A stretch of DNA of 64,000 bases from Alphaproteobacteria bacterium (GTDB lineage Bacteria > Pseudomonadota > Alphaproteobacteria > Micavibrionales > UBA2020), in assembly GCA_004297545.1 (NCBI GenBank), contig SCTB01000186.1:1-64000 (forward strand), given 5' to 3'. A program made the translations under genes and the position numbers. Positions 8,571-16,444 of this stretch are shown here, piece after piece (position 1 is the stretch's first letter; each line of letters starts with the position of its first letter). Below the pieces are notes generated by a model. The model did no database searches. It was given only the letters and a program-made list of their open reading frames with translations, and was not told the DNA's origin.

Positions 8571-9587
8571 CTACAACAACACATCCGTCCACAGTTCCGA
8601 TGGATCCGGCTCGGGGCTTTGCTGGGCGAATTCGGCGGACTCGTTCACGACTGCCTTCACGTCCTTCTCGATGGTCTTGAAGTCGTTCTCGGAGTATTTG
8701 CCGAGGTCGAGCAGCACCTTCTTGATGCTTTCGAGCGGGTCGTGGTGCTCGCGCATTTCCTCGACTTCCTCCTTCGTGCGGTATTTGCCGGGGTCGGACA
8801 TCGAGTGGCCGCGGTAGCGGTAGGTCGAGAATTCCAAAATCATCGGGCCATTGCCGCCGCGAATGTGATCGACCGCTTTCAGCGAAGCCTGGCGCACGGC
8901 CAGCACATCCATGCCGTTCACCTTCTCGCCGGGGATGCCATAGGCCGCGCCGCGCGCGTAAAGCTCGCCGGCCGCGTGGCGCGTCTGGCTGGTGCCCATG
9001 CCGTACTTGTTGTTCTCGATAACGAACAGGACCGGGAGCTTCCAGAGGGATGCCATGTTATAGGCTTCGTAAATCTGGCCCTGGTTCGCGGCGCCGTCGC
9101 CGTAATAAGCGACGCTGATGCCGCCGTCGCCGCGATACTTGTGCGCGAACGCGAGGCCCGCGCCCAGCGGGCCCGTGACGCCCACGATGCCGTGGCCGCC
9201 GAAGAACCCTTTTTCGCGGCTGAACATATGCATCGAGCCGCCCTTGCCCTTGGAATAGCCGCCCTTCCTGCCCGTCAGCTCGGCCATAACGCCCTTGGCA
9301 TCCATGCCGCAGGCCAGCATGTGGCCGTGGTCGCGGTAGGCGGTGATGACGGTGTCTTTTTCCTGCAGCGTCGACTGCACGCCGACCACCACGGCCTCCT
9401 GCCCGATGTACAGGTGGCAGAAGCCGCCGATGAGGCCCATGCCGTAAAGCTGGCCGGCCTTTTCCTCGAACCTGCGGATCAGCAGCATGTCTTTATAATA
9501 CTGGAGCATCTGCTCCGGCGAGGCGATGTTGGACGGCGATTTCACCGTCTCCAGCTTGGCCTTGCCCGTCGGTGCGGAAGATGACAC
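8571..9587 (-). CDS. pdhA: Pyruvate dehydrogenase E1 alpha
   Basis: 338 residues from a GTG start preceded by GAGGG. It is the thiamine-diphosphate-binding subunit of E1. The TPP motif runs from GDGAANQG to VIENN (about residues 168-193). The phosphorylation-loop-like region YRYRGHSMSDPGKYRTKEE is present, as are RRFEEKAGQLYGMGLIGGF near the N-terminus and IGQEAVVVG. First gene of the pdh cluster. Downstream pdhB is separated from it by an inserted GxxExxY cassette, so continued cotranscription would have to read through that cassette. Confidence 0.96.
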   Translation of the reverse strand: MSSSAPTGKAKLETVKSPSNIASPEQMLQYYKDMLLIRRFEEKAGQLYGMGLIGGFCHLYIGQEAVVVGVQSTLQEKDTVITAYRDHGHMLACGMDAKGVMAELTGRKGGYSKGKGGSMHMFSREKGFFGGHGIVGVTGPLGAGLAFAHKYRGDGGISVAYYGDGAANQGQIYEAYNMASLWKLPVLFVIENNKYGMGTSQTRHAAGELYARGAAYGIPGEKVNGMDVLAVRQASLKAVDHIRGGNGPMILEFSTYRYRGHSMSDPGKYRTKEEVEEMREHHDPLESIKKVLLDLGKYSENDFKTIEKDVKAVVNESAEFAQQSPEPDPSELWTDVLL

Positions 9588-9624
9588 TTAACCCTCATAA
9601 TGACCGTCAAAAATAAACCTTCAT

Positions 9625-9653
9625 TAATTAAGCAAATTGCGGGCGGGGTGCAA
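9625..9653 (-). promoter_or_regulatory. pdhA: Candidate promoter for pdhA
   Basis: On the minus strand, TTGCAC (9653-9648), a 17-base spacer and TAATTA (9630-9625), about 38 bases before the GTG start. Moderate consensus match only. Confidence 0.35.
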
Positions 9654-9664
9654 GAGGAAGAAAG

Positions 9665-9687
9665 TTTGCAATATTACATAATGCAAA
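9665..9687. promoter_or_regulatory. Dyad-symmetric candidate operator upstream of pdhA
   Basis: TTTGCA (9665-9670) and TGCAAA (9682-9687) flank an AT-rich centre that is itself partly symmetric (ATAT...ATA). It lies in the divergent region between pdhA and the acetyltransferase gene, just upstream of the candidate pdhA -35. The shape fits a dimeric repressor or activator of pyruvate metabolism. The regulator is not identifiable from the site. Confidence 0.4.
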
Positions 9688-9766
9688 TATTAGTTGCCCA
9701 TAACGCACCTCCTTGCCGCGGACAGCCCGCAAAGCTACAGTGCCCTCAAACAAGGCAGCAACACGT

Positions 9767-10285
9767 ATGAAACCAGTTCAGGAGCATGGCCCGATCGACA
9801 TCCGCCCCGCAACCGTGGCGGATCTGGATGACATTGTGAACCTGGAAAAGAAAAGCTTCGGCGATCAGGCCTGGCGGCGCGAGATATTGCGCCGTTATCT
9901 GCAATCAGGGGAAGACAACCCCACGCGCGTGCCCATCTTCGTCGCTTTCGCAAAGGCTGCGAATGGCGAGACCGGGTTTGCGGGCTATACCATCGGCTGC
10001 CGCGGCGGGAAAGACAACGGCATGGTCCTCGACCTTGTCGTATCCCCGGAATTCAAGGGACAGCACCTCGGCCGCGCGCTGCTGGAGCAGGTCAGCGAGA
10101 GCTTGAAAGATGCGGGCGCTTCCAGACTCACGCTCGAAGTGGAATCGACCAACAAACCCGCCATCCGTCTGTATGAAAGCGTCGGCTTCGTCAAAGACCG
10201 CCTGCTGCCGGATTGCTACGGCGAGAAGCGGGATGCTTACTGGATGATTAAGCCCGCCGCAAAGGGCCCCCGCCCCGGGCCATGA
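9767..10285 (+). CDS. GNAT N-acetyltransferase, RimI-like
   Basis: 172 residues from ATG at 9767. It has the full GNAT pattern: IRPATVADLDDIVNLEKKSF at the N-terminus, strand 4 VLDLVVSPEF, the acetyl-CoA loop KGQHLGRALLEQ (Q/R-x-x-G-x-G/A type), then LEVESTNKPAIRLYESVGFV, which is characteristic of RimI-type protein N-terminal acetyltransferases. Substrate is inferred, not shown. An earlier in-frame start at 9713 exists but adds a non-conserved basic stretch. The gene overlaps the next one by ATGA, so the two are translationally coupled. Confidence 0.85.
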   Translation: MKPVQEHGPIDIRPATVADLDDIVNLEKKSFGDQAWRREILRRYLQSGEDNPTRVPIFVAFAKAANGETGFAGYTIGCRGGKDNGMVLDLVVSPEFKGQHLGRALLEQVSESLKDAGASRLTLEVESTNKPAIRLYESVGFVKDRLLPDCYGEKRDAYWMIKPAAKGPRPGP

Positions 10286-10671
10286 GCACCCTCTCCCTCT
10301 TCATCATCGGTTTTTGTCTGTTTGGCGGGATGATTGCCTGCGTGCTGTACCTGAAAAATGTCCGGCCCGTGCTGGTCTGCCTGCGCGACAGGCATCCGGG
10401 ACTCTGGGACAGCCTTGGCATGCCTGAAATAGAGCCGGGCGCCGAAAAGAGGCAGATCGACAAAATGCTCGCCTCCGCCTTCAGCAAGCCGCTCGCGTTT
10501 TTCCTGCTGCTGCGGAAATACGAAACCGCGGGCGACGCGGGTCTGGCGGCGCTGTGCGCCAAGGCGCGCAAGCCCCTGCTATTCGCGGTTAGCTGCGGCG
10601 CTGTCTTTCTTGTCCTTGCCGTGCCGCAGCTGGCGGTATGGCTCTTTAAGAATCCCTTTACGGTGTTCTGA
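10282..10671 (+). CDS. Two-span membrane protein, UspB-like topology
   Basis: 129 residues with a membrane span at about 5-24 and another at about 99-120. Between them lies a cytoplasmic segment containing VRPVLVCLRDRHPGLWDSLG. The layout resembles universal stress protein B of enterobacteria (N-terminal span, R-x-x-L-x-x-LR segment, C-terminal span), but similarity is too low to name it. It overlaps the acetyltransferase gene by 4 bases and ends just before a terminator. Confidence 0.6.
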   Translation: MSTLSLFIIGFCLFGGMIACVLYLKNVRPVLVCLRDRHPGLWDSLGMPEIEPGAEKRQIDKMLASAFSKPLAFFLLLRKYETAGDAGLAALCAKARKPLLFAVSCGAVFLVLAVPQLAVWLFKNPFTVF

Positions 10672-10676
10672 AATTT

Positions 10677-10715
10677 AAAGAGCCCTCCCGCCGTTTTCGG
10701 CGGAGAGCTCTTTAT
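10677..10715 (+). terminator. Rho-independent terminator
   Basis: AAAGAGC-CCTCCCGCCG loop TTTT CGGCGGA-GA-GCTCTTT, followed by ATT. It lies 5 bases after the stop of the membrane-protein gene and between convergent genes, so it can act on both. Confidence 0.8.
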
Positions 10716-10737
10716 TGTATCACCCTCTGTTGTTCTT

Positions 10738-11361
10738 TTAGAAACGATACCCGATGCCAAGACCGATGACCCAGGGGTCGAGGTCCACGTCTGCCGTCAC
10801 GGCGCCGCCGTTCACGTTGACGTCCGTATTCAGGAATATTTTCTTCACATCGGCATTCAGCATCCAATGGATGTCGAGTTTGTAATCCACGCCCGCCTGC
10901 AGCGCGTATCCGAACCCGTCGTCGTATTTCACGCTGGAATAGGCGCCCGGGTCCACGTTGTAGAAAAACGTATAGTTGAGACCTGCGCCCACATACGGAC
11001 TGAGTGAATTTCCGGGCGTAAAGTGATACTGCGCCGTCAGCGTCGGCGGAAGAACCCAGACATGGCCGAGGTCGAGCCCGCCCGGCTGCCAGCCCATATC
11101 ATGACGCGACGTCGCCAGGATAAGCTCCGCCGAGATGTTGTCGTTAAAAAAATAGCTGATATCCAGCTCCGGCACGACCGAACTGTCGGCCGTCGCTTCG
11201 CCCGCGATGCTGCCGCTGCTCGATTCCTGCGGCGCAACGTCGATGGCGCGCAGGCGCAACTGCCAATGGTGGGCGTCAAAGTTGCCCATATCCGACGCGG
11301 CCGGTTTCCCGTGCATCAGGCAGCAGGCGCAAATGGAAATTATGGCGAGCATTTTCTTCAT
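10738..11361 (-). CDS. OmpW-family outer membrane protein
   Basis: 207 residues. I chose ATG at 11361, 6 bases after GGAGA, which gives a clean signal peptide MKKMLAIISICACCLMHGKPAASD. The mature chain is a beta-barrel: WQLRLRAIDVAPQ at the start, ELDISYFFNDNISAELILAT, the OmpW hallmark LPPTLTAQYHF, SPYVGAGLNYTFFY, and a C-terminal GLGIGYRF ending in Phe, as the BAM system requires. OmpW proteins form narrow hydrophobic channels for small amphiphiles. The longer frame (start 11427) lacks a signal and is rejected. Confidence 0.9.
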   Translation of the reverse strand: MKKMLAIISICACCLMHGKPAASDMGNFDAHHWQLRLRAIDVAPQESSSGSIAGEATADSSVVPELDISYFFNDNISAELILATSRHDMGWQPGGLDLGHVWVLPPTLTAQYHFTPGNSLSPYVGAGLNYTFFYNVDPGAYSSVKYDDGFGYALQAGVDYKLDIHWMLNADVKKIFLNTDVNVNGGAVTADVDLDPWVIGLGIGYRF

Positions 11362-11458
11362 GATTTTCTCCATTTCTCTCATGGTCAGCCCGTTTATAAC
11401 CGGGACGAAAAGAGGGCGAATTGACAAAAATCAAGAAACGCTGTGTGGAGGCCACAAG

Positions 11459-11833
11459 TCAGAGAAAATTCGAAATGATCAGATAGGCAATCATCGAAAC
11501 CGCCAGCGCCGCGATCGCGATATTAAGGATAAAGGCGAGGTTTGGATTGGAATGCGAGGGAATTTCGACCGGCTTGAGAGTCTTCAGGACATTTTTGTAT
11601 TGAAGCGCCGCCGTGAATGAAAAGAAGCATCCCAGCAGGATGAAAACCAGCCCGAACCAGAACGACGGCCCGGAATGGCCGGCGGCGCTGCCTTTTTCCA
11701 CCAGCATTTTCATGAAAAGGCCGAAACGCTCAATGGCGAAGCCGAAGGCCATCAGCGTCAGCGCCGTCCGGTTCCAGGCGAGGGCCGTGCGCTCGGCCGC
11801 AAAGAAGACGCGTGGGTCGTTTAACTCAGACAT
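11459..11833 (-). CDS. DUF202 / YidH-family inner membrane protein
   Basis: 124 residues. The family signature is visible near the N-terminus as RVFFAAERTALAWNRTALTL, followed by the first membrane span GFAIERFGLFM. Two further hydrophobic segments lie at about 60-80 and 100-122. The biochemical function of DUF202 proteins is unknown. It is downstream of the BigR-like regulator gene on the same strand (25-base gap), so it may be cotranscribed with it and be part of the sulfide response, though that link is inference. Confidence 0.85.
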   Translation of the reverse strand: MSELNDPRVFFAAERTALAWNRTALTLMAFGFAIERFGLFMKMLVEKGSAAGHSGPSFWFGLVFILLGCFFSFTAALQYKNVLKTLKPVEIPSHSNPNLAFILNIAIAALAVSMIAYLIISNFL

Positions 11834-11858
11834 GAATTTTTCCTGTTGCCGGTTTGAC

Positions 11859-12203
11859 TTACTTCGGGGGGTCGCCGCAGTAAATACCGTAGAGGGTTTC
11901 GACGACTTTTTTGACGTTTTTATCGCTGATGGAATACCAGATAACCTGCCCCTCGCGCCGCGTGGCGACGTAGTTCATCTCCCGCAGCATGCCTAGATAC
12001 TGCGAGACCTGCGACTGGCTGAAATTTCCGGATTCCGCATCGACAAGATCGCCCGCCGTCATCTCCCCCTTGTGGATCAGGTTGCACAGGATGGACAGGC
12101 GCAGCGGATGGGCCAAGATCTTCATGAGATTGACCGCCTGCTCCAGCCTCGCCTTCTTTTCCGCCTCCTGCTTATTCACGGCTTGCCCCGTCCTCTTTTG
12201 CAC
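11859..12203 (-). CDS. bigR: ArsR-family repressor, BigR/SqrR-like persulfide sensor
   Basis: 114 residues with a winged-helix domain: AHPLRLSILCNLIHKGEM, then recognition helix SQSQVSQYLGMLREMNYV, then wing RREGQVIWYSI. Two cysteines, C40 in the first helix region and C109 near the C-terminus (LYGIYCGD), match the redox pair that forms a tetrasulfide bridge in SqrR/BigR sensors. Divergent genes encode a rhodanese and a persulfide dioxygenase, the known regulon of such sensors. The start is uncertain: GTG at 12203 has a poor ribosome site, and GTG at 12179 is an alternative that would keep both cysteines. Confidence 0.87.
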   Translation of the reverse strand: MQKRTGQAVNKQEAEKKARLEQAVNLMKILAHPLRLSILCNLIHKGEMTAGDLVDAESGNFSQSQVSQYLGMLREMNYVATRREGQVIWYSISDKNVKKVVETLYGIYCGDPPK

Positions 12204-12264
12204 TTGACTTTTATATTAAGATAATGTAAATTAAAAATATATAATTTAAGTATATATAATATAA
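12204..12264. promoter_or_regulatory. Divergent operator/promoter region of the persulfide locus
   Basis: Very AT-rich intergenic stretch between bigR and the rhodanese gene. TTATATTA (12211-12218) and TAATATAA (12257-12264) form an inverted pair, and ATATATA (about 12238-12244) with TATATAT (12251-12257) forms a second dyad. TATAAT occurs at 12240-12245, and TTGACT at 12204-12209 with TAAATT 17 bases on is a possible plus-strand promoter. AT-rich dyads are what BigR-type repressors bind, and the exact box is inferred. Confidence 0.6.
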
Positions 12265-12298
12265 TACCGAAACGCAACAGGAAAATGAGGGAAAAGCC

Positions 12299-13039
12299 AT
12301 GAAAACACCGCATCAGACTGCGCCGCAGGCGGTTCCTTTCAGCGAATCATGCATCGTGCTGGATGTCCGTACAGGCCTGGAACACGCTGAAGTTGCGCTC
12401 AAATCCCCCCATGTGAACATTCCCCTGGGCGACCTTGACCCTGCCAGATTCCTGCAGGACAACCATATCCGCGCCACCCAGCCGGTTTATGTCCTGTGCC
12501 GCGGCGGCAAGCGCGCGACGGCGGCGGCAGAGGCGTTTATCGCCGCGGGCCATGAGAACGTGCACGTTATCGAAGGCGGCATCATCGCCTGCGAGGCTGC
12601 GGGCGTCCCCCTTCGCAAAGGCGGACAGGTTACGATACCGCTGGAACGGCAGGTGCGCATCGCGGCGGGCCTGCTGGTTGTCACCGGCGTCGCTCTGGGC
12701 GCGCTGGTGACGCCATGGTTCTACGGGCTGTCTGCTTTCGTCGGCGCGGGCCTGGTCTTCGCGGGCGTCACGGACAGATGCGGCATGGCCCTGGTTCTCG
12801 CGAAGGCGCCGTGGAATAAAAACATTCAGCAACCCGGACAGCCTGCTGCCATCGCCTGCGCGGCGGCGCCGCCCCCGGTCACGGAGTCCTGCTGCGCGGT
12901 ATCGACCGCGCCGGCAGATGACACCTATGTGAAGATGCCCGAGGGCGCTGCCTTTTATTCTCCCGGCAGCGGAAAGCCCGCGCCCCTGCAGGTTCACAAG
13001 CTGACCAAAACAGGCGCCAGCGCCGGCGGCTGCGCCTGA
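12299..13039 (+). CDS. Rhodanese fused to DUF2892 membrane domain (YgaP-like)
   Basis: 246 residues. Rhodanese domain about 10-105 with active-site loop CRGGKRA (C67), which should carry the persulfide. A DUF2892 segment about 116-175 (ERQVRIAAGLLVVTGVALG) contains two membrane spans and ends RCGMALVLAKAPWN. The C-terminal 65 residues add ESCCAV and a final GGCA, cysteines not usual in YgaP. It moves sulfane sulfur at the inner membrane, probably handing it to the dioxygenase encoded next. First gene of the operon opposite the BigR-like repressor. Confidence 0.88.
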   Translation: MKTPHQTAPQAVPFSESCIVLDVRTGLEHAEVALKSPHVNIPLGDLDPARFLQDNHIRATQPVYVLCRGGKRATAAAEAFIAAGHENVHVIEGGIIACEAAGVPLRKGGQVTIPLERQVRIAAGLLVVTGVALGALVTPWFYGLSAFVGAGLVFAGVTDRCGMALVLAKAPWNKNIQQPGQPAAIACAAAPPPVTESCCAVSTAPADDTYVKMPEGAAFYSPGSGKPAPLQVHKLTKTGASAGGCA

Positions 13040-13056
13040 TGTCCAAGGAGGCTGCC

Positions 13057-13926
13057 ATGAGTGTCAAACCTGACGTAATGGGTTTTTTTGACGAGGAAAC
13101 CTCGACCTGGAGTTATGTCGTCTGGGAAGAGGACCATATCGCCCGGCCCTGCGCGATCATCGACAGCGTTCTCGATTTTGACCTGTCGTCAGGACGCACG
13201 CGCACAGATTCCGCCGACCGCATCATCAAGTTCATCCGGGACAACCACCTGCTCACCGAATGGATACTCGAAACCCATATCCACGCCGACCACCTGACGG
13301 CAGCCGCCTACCTGAAGGAGCGACTGGGCGGCAAGACCGCCATCAGCAAACACATCCTGAAAGTCATTGAAACCTGGGAGCCGGTTTTCAACAGCGGCGC
13401 GGATACGCCTCGCGACGGCAGACAGTTTGACCGCCTTTTCGACGACGACGAGGAATTCTTCGTCGGGTCCATGCCGGCGAAGATCATCCACACCCCGGGA
13501 CACACGCCCGCCGACACCTCATACCTCATTGGCGACGCCTTGTTTGTGGGCGACGCCATCTTCCTCCCCGATGTCGGCACGGGCCGCTGCGATTTCCCGG
13601 GCGGCGACGCCGGGGACTCTTATGATTCCACGCGCAAGATTTTCGCGCTTCCGGACGATACGCGCATTTTCGTCGGTCATGACTATCCGCCGGAAGGGCG
13701 CGGGCCTGCCTGCCTGACGACGGTGGCCGAGCAGAAGGCGCAAAATGTCCGGGTCCGCGAAAGCATTGCCCGCGACGACTACGTATCGAAACGCCGCAGC
13801 GACGACGCGGGAAAGCCCGTGCCGCACCTGTTGCTGCCCTCGCTGCAGGTCAACCTGCGCGCGGGAGGCTTCGGGAACCCCACGAATGGCGTCAAATATG
13901 TGAAGGTGCCCGTCGACAAGATTTAG
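13057..13926 (+). CDS. ETHE1-like persulfide dioxygenase (metallo-beta-lactamase fold)
   Basis: 289 residues from ATG at 13057, placed 6 bases after a perfect AAGGAGG. An earlier ATG (13039) overlaps the rhodanese stop but lacks a ribosome site. The metal motif THIHADH (H74, H76, D78, H79), the HTPGHTPADTSY loop and FVGDAIF/D are present, as is FVGHDYPPEGR near the C-terminus. ETHE1/Blh enzymes use one Fe(II) to oxidise glutathione persulfide to sulfite. Context with the rhodanese and BigR-like repressor supports that role rather than glyoxalase II. Confidence 0.9.
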   Translation: MSVKPDVMGFFDEETSTWSYVVWEEDHIARPCAIIDSVLDFDLSSGRTRTDSADRIIKFIRDNHLLTEWILETHIHADHLTAAAYLKERLGGKTAISKHILKVIETWEPVFNSGADTPRDGRQFDRLFDDDEEFFVGSMPAKIIHTPGHTPADTSYLIGDALFVGDAIFLPDVGTGRCDFPGGDAGDSYDSTRKIFALPDDTRIFVGHDYPPEGRGPACLTTVAEQKAQNVRVRESIARDDYVSKRRSDDAGKPVPHLLLPSLQVNLRAGGFGNPTNGVKYVKVPVDKI

Positions 13927-13944
13927 ACATGCAGGAGGGATGAT

Positions 13945-14172
13945 ATGGCGTCATGCAATCTGGTGAAGGCACAGGTCGTCCGCGGCGTTATCGGCGCGGT
14001 CGCGCTGGTCATCGCTTACTTCCTGTTTCAACCCTACCCTATTGTCGCTTTCGTCTTCATCGGGCTGTCGGCGCTGGCGATGAAAGGTTGCCCGGTCTGC
14101 TGGATCGTTGAAACGGGCGCCACGCTCTGCAAAGTGAGTGATGATAAAAAGAAGGCGGAAAAGAAGAGTTAG
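13945..14172 (+). CDS. DUF2892-like small membrane protein with CxxC
   Basis: 75 residues with spans at about 13-30 and 34-46. A motif KGCPVCWIVE follows, and the C-terminus is Lys-rich. Its ribosome site GGAGGG lies 5-10 bases upstream. It resembles a stand-alone version of the membrane part of the rhodanese fusion encoded two genes upstream, but carries a CPVC dithiol. A role in membrane sulfur relay in the same operon is likely but not shown. Confidence 0.7.
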   Translation: MASCNLVKAQVVRGVIGAVALVIAYFLFQPYPIVAFVFIGLSALAMKGCPVCWIVETGATLCKVSDDKKKAEKKS

Positions 14173-14174
14173 GC

Positions 14175-15074
14175 TCAGCCCGGCCCCGCAGGCTTCGCAC
14201 CCGGCAATTCCCTGAAGGTCGAGAACATGCGGTCGGCCCCCTGAAGGGCGCGGGCACGCTTTTCAAGCTCGTCGGCGGGAAGGTTCGCATAACCGCCCTG
14301 CTCCCGCACCTTGTTGCGGTTCCATCCTTCCGGCAGCAGGCTGCGCTCGGTCCCGGGCGTCCAGATGCGACCGCCAAGAGCCTGCAGACGGTACGGCACG
14401 AACAGGGCAGGCTGTTCTATGCCTTGCATATCAAGCATCGTGCGCTGGAAGCTGTTGCTGTTGTAATCGAGAAGGATATAGGGCGGGTTTTCCCTGTTCA
14501 GCTTGTCGACATAGGTCATGCCGTCGAGATACATCTTCAGCACTTCTTCTTTCGAACCATAGAAAACATCGACGTACGCCACAGAAGGCTGCGCGAAATA
14601 CTTGCGGTCATGGTCGAAGTTAATGCCAAGCCCTTTGAGCACATAATCGCCGTGCAGATACTGGCGGTAGTTGGACGGCTGGTCGTAATGCAGCTGCGCC
14701 CAGGTGCGCCTGACTTCATCGCAGGCGATACCGTGAATCTGGTAGACCTCATTTTTGTTCACGCGCGATTTGTCGTTTTCATCGTAGGGCGAGAATTCGA
14801 CGAATGTATGAAACCCGCCCGCGCCGATTTCCCAGGCGCCCACGCGCACGCGCCACAAGTCCTTCGCGGCAGCGGCATCAGGTTCCTTGAGGGACGGAAG
14901 ACGGTATTCCGTCGCGGTCTGCGCCGGCACGGCGGCGGCGTTATTGAATACCTGCGTCACGTCCGGCGCCGGCGCGCATGCCTCGGCGCCCCTGTAAACG
15001 CCGACTGCCAGCGCAAAGCTCAGCGCAAGCTTCTTGAGAAAGAGTTTAACTTTCACCGGGTAATCCCGCTTCAA
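14175..15074 (-). CDS. Exported protein of unknown function (299 aa)
   Basis: Basic start, hydrophobic stretch KKLALSFALAVGVYRGAEA, then CAPAPD, suggesting Sec export with cleavage near residue 33. The mature part contains TFVEFSPYDEN, IHGIACDEVRRTWAQLHYDQPSNYRQ and LLDYNSNSFQRTMLDMQG, none tied by me to a known family. There is no ATG at the front. The frame opens with TTG at 15074, and GTG at 15056 is an alternative. It is the first, in map order, of five minus-strand exported or anchored proteins. Confidence 0.65.
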   Translation of the reverse strand: MKRDYPVKVKLFLKKLALSFALAVGVYRGAEACAPAPDVTQVFNNAAAVPAQTATEYRLPSLKEPDAAAAKDLWRVRVGAWEIGAGGFHTFVEFSPYDENDKSRVNKNEVYQIHGIACDEVRRTWAQLHYDQPSNYRQYLHGDYVLKGLGINFDHDRKYFAQPSVAYVDVFYGSKEEVLKMYLDGMTYVDKLNRENPPYILLDYNSNSFQRTMLDMQGIEQPALFVPYRLQALGGRIWTPGTERSLLPEGWNRNKVREQGGYANLPADELEKRARALQGADRMFSTFRELPGAKPAGPG

Positions 15075-15151
15075 TTATGAATGGCAGGATTATAGACAGC
15101 GCCTGCGTTTAGGCAAGACGCGCGGAGTTTGTGCGGTGCAGAATTCCAGAA

Positions 15152-15826
15152 TTACGACTTGCCGCAGGCTTCCGACAGTGTTTCGATGTCCTCGACGTGC
15201 TTGCCGTCATAGTCGAAGGCCGAAAGCTCCACCGCCCTGAATTTCCTGGCAACGGCGCAGGATGTCTTCTTCTTGCCTGTCAGTTTTTCTTCCTTCAGGG
15301 TGGCGTAATTGATATCGAGCGTGACATCCGGCTCGTCGCCGGCCGTGTCGGTCACGCGGCGGGTTTCTCCAATCAGCAGGAACTTGTTCTTCTTCGGATC
15401 AAGGCGCCATTTCAACTCGTCGCTGAATACCTCGCGCGACCCGCCTTCGTAGGTGATATGCAGCAGCCCTTTGGAAATGTCCACCTCGCCCAGAACCTCT
15501 CCCATTGCGGCCTTCGGCCCGCCGCAGCCCACGCAGACCGCCTTGCGTGCCTTGGTGTGGAGCTTGTAGCCGCCATGCCCGTCGTCGAGATAGACGACCA
15601 GCAGCGCCTGCCCGTTCTCGTCGGTGCCCTCGGCGGGCCTCGACAGGATCGCCGCCATGTCGTCGTCGATATCGCCGTTCAGGCTGCCCCTGACTTGCTG
15701 ATGGATTTTCCAGCCCGGAAAATCGCGGTGGATGAAGCTGTCCGGCTCCGCCGCCCATGCCCGCCCGGCGGCCATAAATAACAATGCGGAAACAAGAAAG
15801 CGCTTTAGTCTCTGACTGTTGTACAT
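15152..15826 (-). CDS. Exported protein with cysteine pair (224 aa)
   Basis: Signal peptide RFLVSALLFMAAGRAWAA with probable cleavage after AWA. The mature region has an acidic repeat-like GDIDDDMAAILS resembling calcium-binding or VCBS-like loops, then KAVCVGCGGPKAAMGEV with a CxxC, then beta-rich sequence ending in EACGKS. Bacterial proteins of this shape that bind or cross the envelope are common, but I cannot name the family. It starts 22 bases after the stop of the YqgE-like gene, so it is probably cotranscribed with it. Confidence 0.65.
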   Translation of the reverse strand: MYNSQRLKRFLVSALLFMAAGRAWAAEPDSFIHRDFPGWKIHQQVRGSLNGDIDDDMAAILSRPAEGTDENGQALLVVYLDDGHGGYKLHTKARKAVCVGCGGPKAAMGEVLGEVDISKGLLHITYEGGSREVFSDELKWRLDPKKNKFLLIGETRRVTDTAGDEPDVTLDINYATLKEEKLTGKKKTSCAVARKFRAVELSAFDYDGKHVEDIETLSEACGKS

Positions 15827-15847
15827 GGCTGTTTTCTCCAGTTTCTG

Positions 15848-16429
15848 TTATTTCTTTACCTTGATCTCCGGCTGTCCCATCGCCGCATCCCACATTTTTT
15901 CAGGCCTCGTTCGTTCCACAATTTTCTCGCTGAAGGCGACGACCTTCCAGTCGCCGCGGTCAAGCTCGCTGGTCAGCTGACGCTTTCCCCATCCCGAATA
16001 ACCTTTCAGGACGATATACCATTCCGGTTTTTTCCTCTCGTTCATGAGCCTGTCGACAGCCTCCTGCCCCTCGACGATGCCCAGGTCAAGGCCCTTTATC
16101 AAAATCGTATCTTTCAGCCTCACGTCCATCGAATGAAGCGCATAGATTTTTTTGTCCCGCTCCATCGGGCCGCCGAAGAAGTAATCCCCGCCCGGCGCCG
16201 GCCGGTTCACGACAAAGCCGAAAGACCCCTCTTTCCGCTGCAACAGGACGAGAATAACGGCCTTTTCAAACCGCGCATCCCGCGCATCGGGCGCCGCGAC
16301 AAGCAGCTGGTGATGCGCGATGTTGGGCGGGTTGTCGAAAAAATCGCCCAGCCACATCAACAGCGCCGCCGCAGCCAGCATCATAAAGGCGCTGGCGTAG
16401 GATTTTATCCCGGACTCCGCCATCGGCAA
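15848..16429 (-). CDS. Membrane-anchored YqgE/AlgH-family (DUF179) protein
   Basis: 193 residues. The YqgE core is clear: QLLVAAPDARDARFEKAVILVL, GSFGFVVNRPA, YFFGGPMERDKKIYALHS and KGYSGWGKRQLTSELDRGDW. Ordinary YqgE proteins are cytoplasmic and lack a signal. This one begins with a hydrophobic segment at about residues 12-28 (ASAFMMLAAAALLMWLG), implying inner-membrane anchoring with the domain in the periplasm. It lies among exported proteins, which fits. Function of DUF179 is unknown. It starts 15 bases after the SIMPL gene's stop. Confidence 0.85.
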   Translation of the reverse strand: MPMAESGIKSYASAFMMLAAAALLMWLGDFFDNPPNIAHHQLLVAAPDARDARFEKAVILVLLQRKEGSFGFVVNRPAPGGDYFFGGPMERDKKIYALHSMDVRLKDTILIKGLDLGIVEGQEAVDRLMNERKKPEWYIVLKGYSGWGKRQLTSELDRGDWKVVAFSEKIVERTRPEKMWDAAMGQPEIKVKK

Positions 16430-16444
16430 AATTACTCCCGGCGG

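Noticed and set aside
13057-13926. Glyoxalase II
   Set aside because: Metal motif is shared, but the operon with a rhodanese and BigR-like repressor fits persulfide dioxygenase better.
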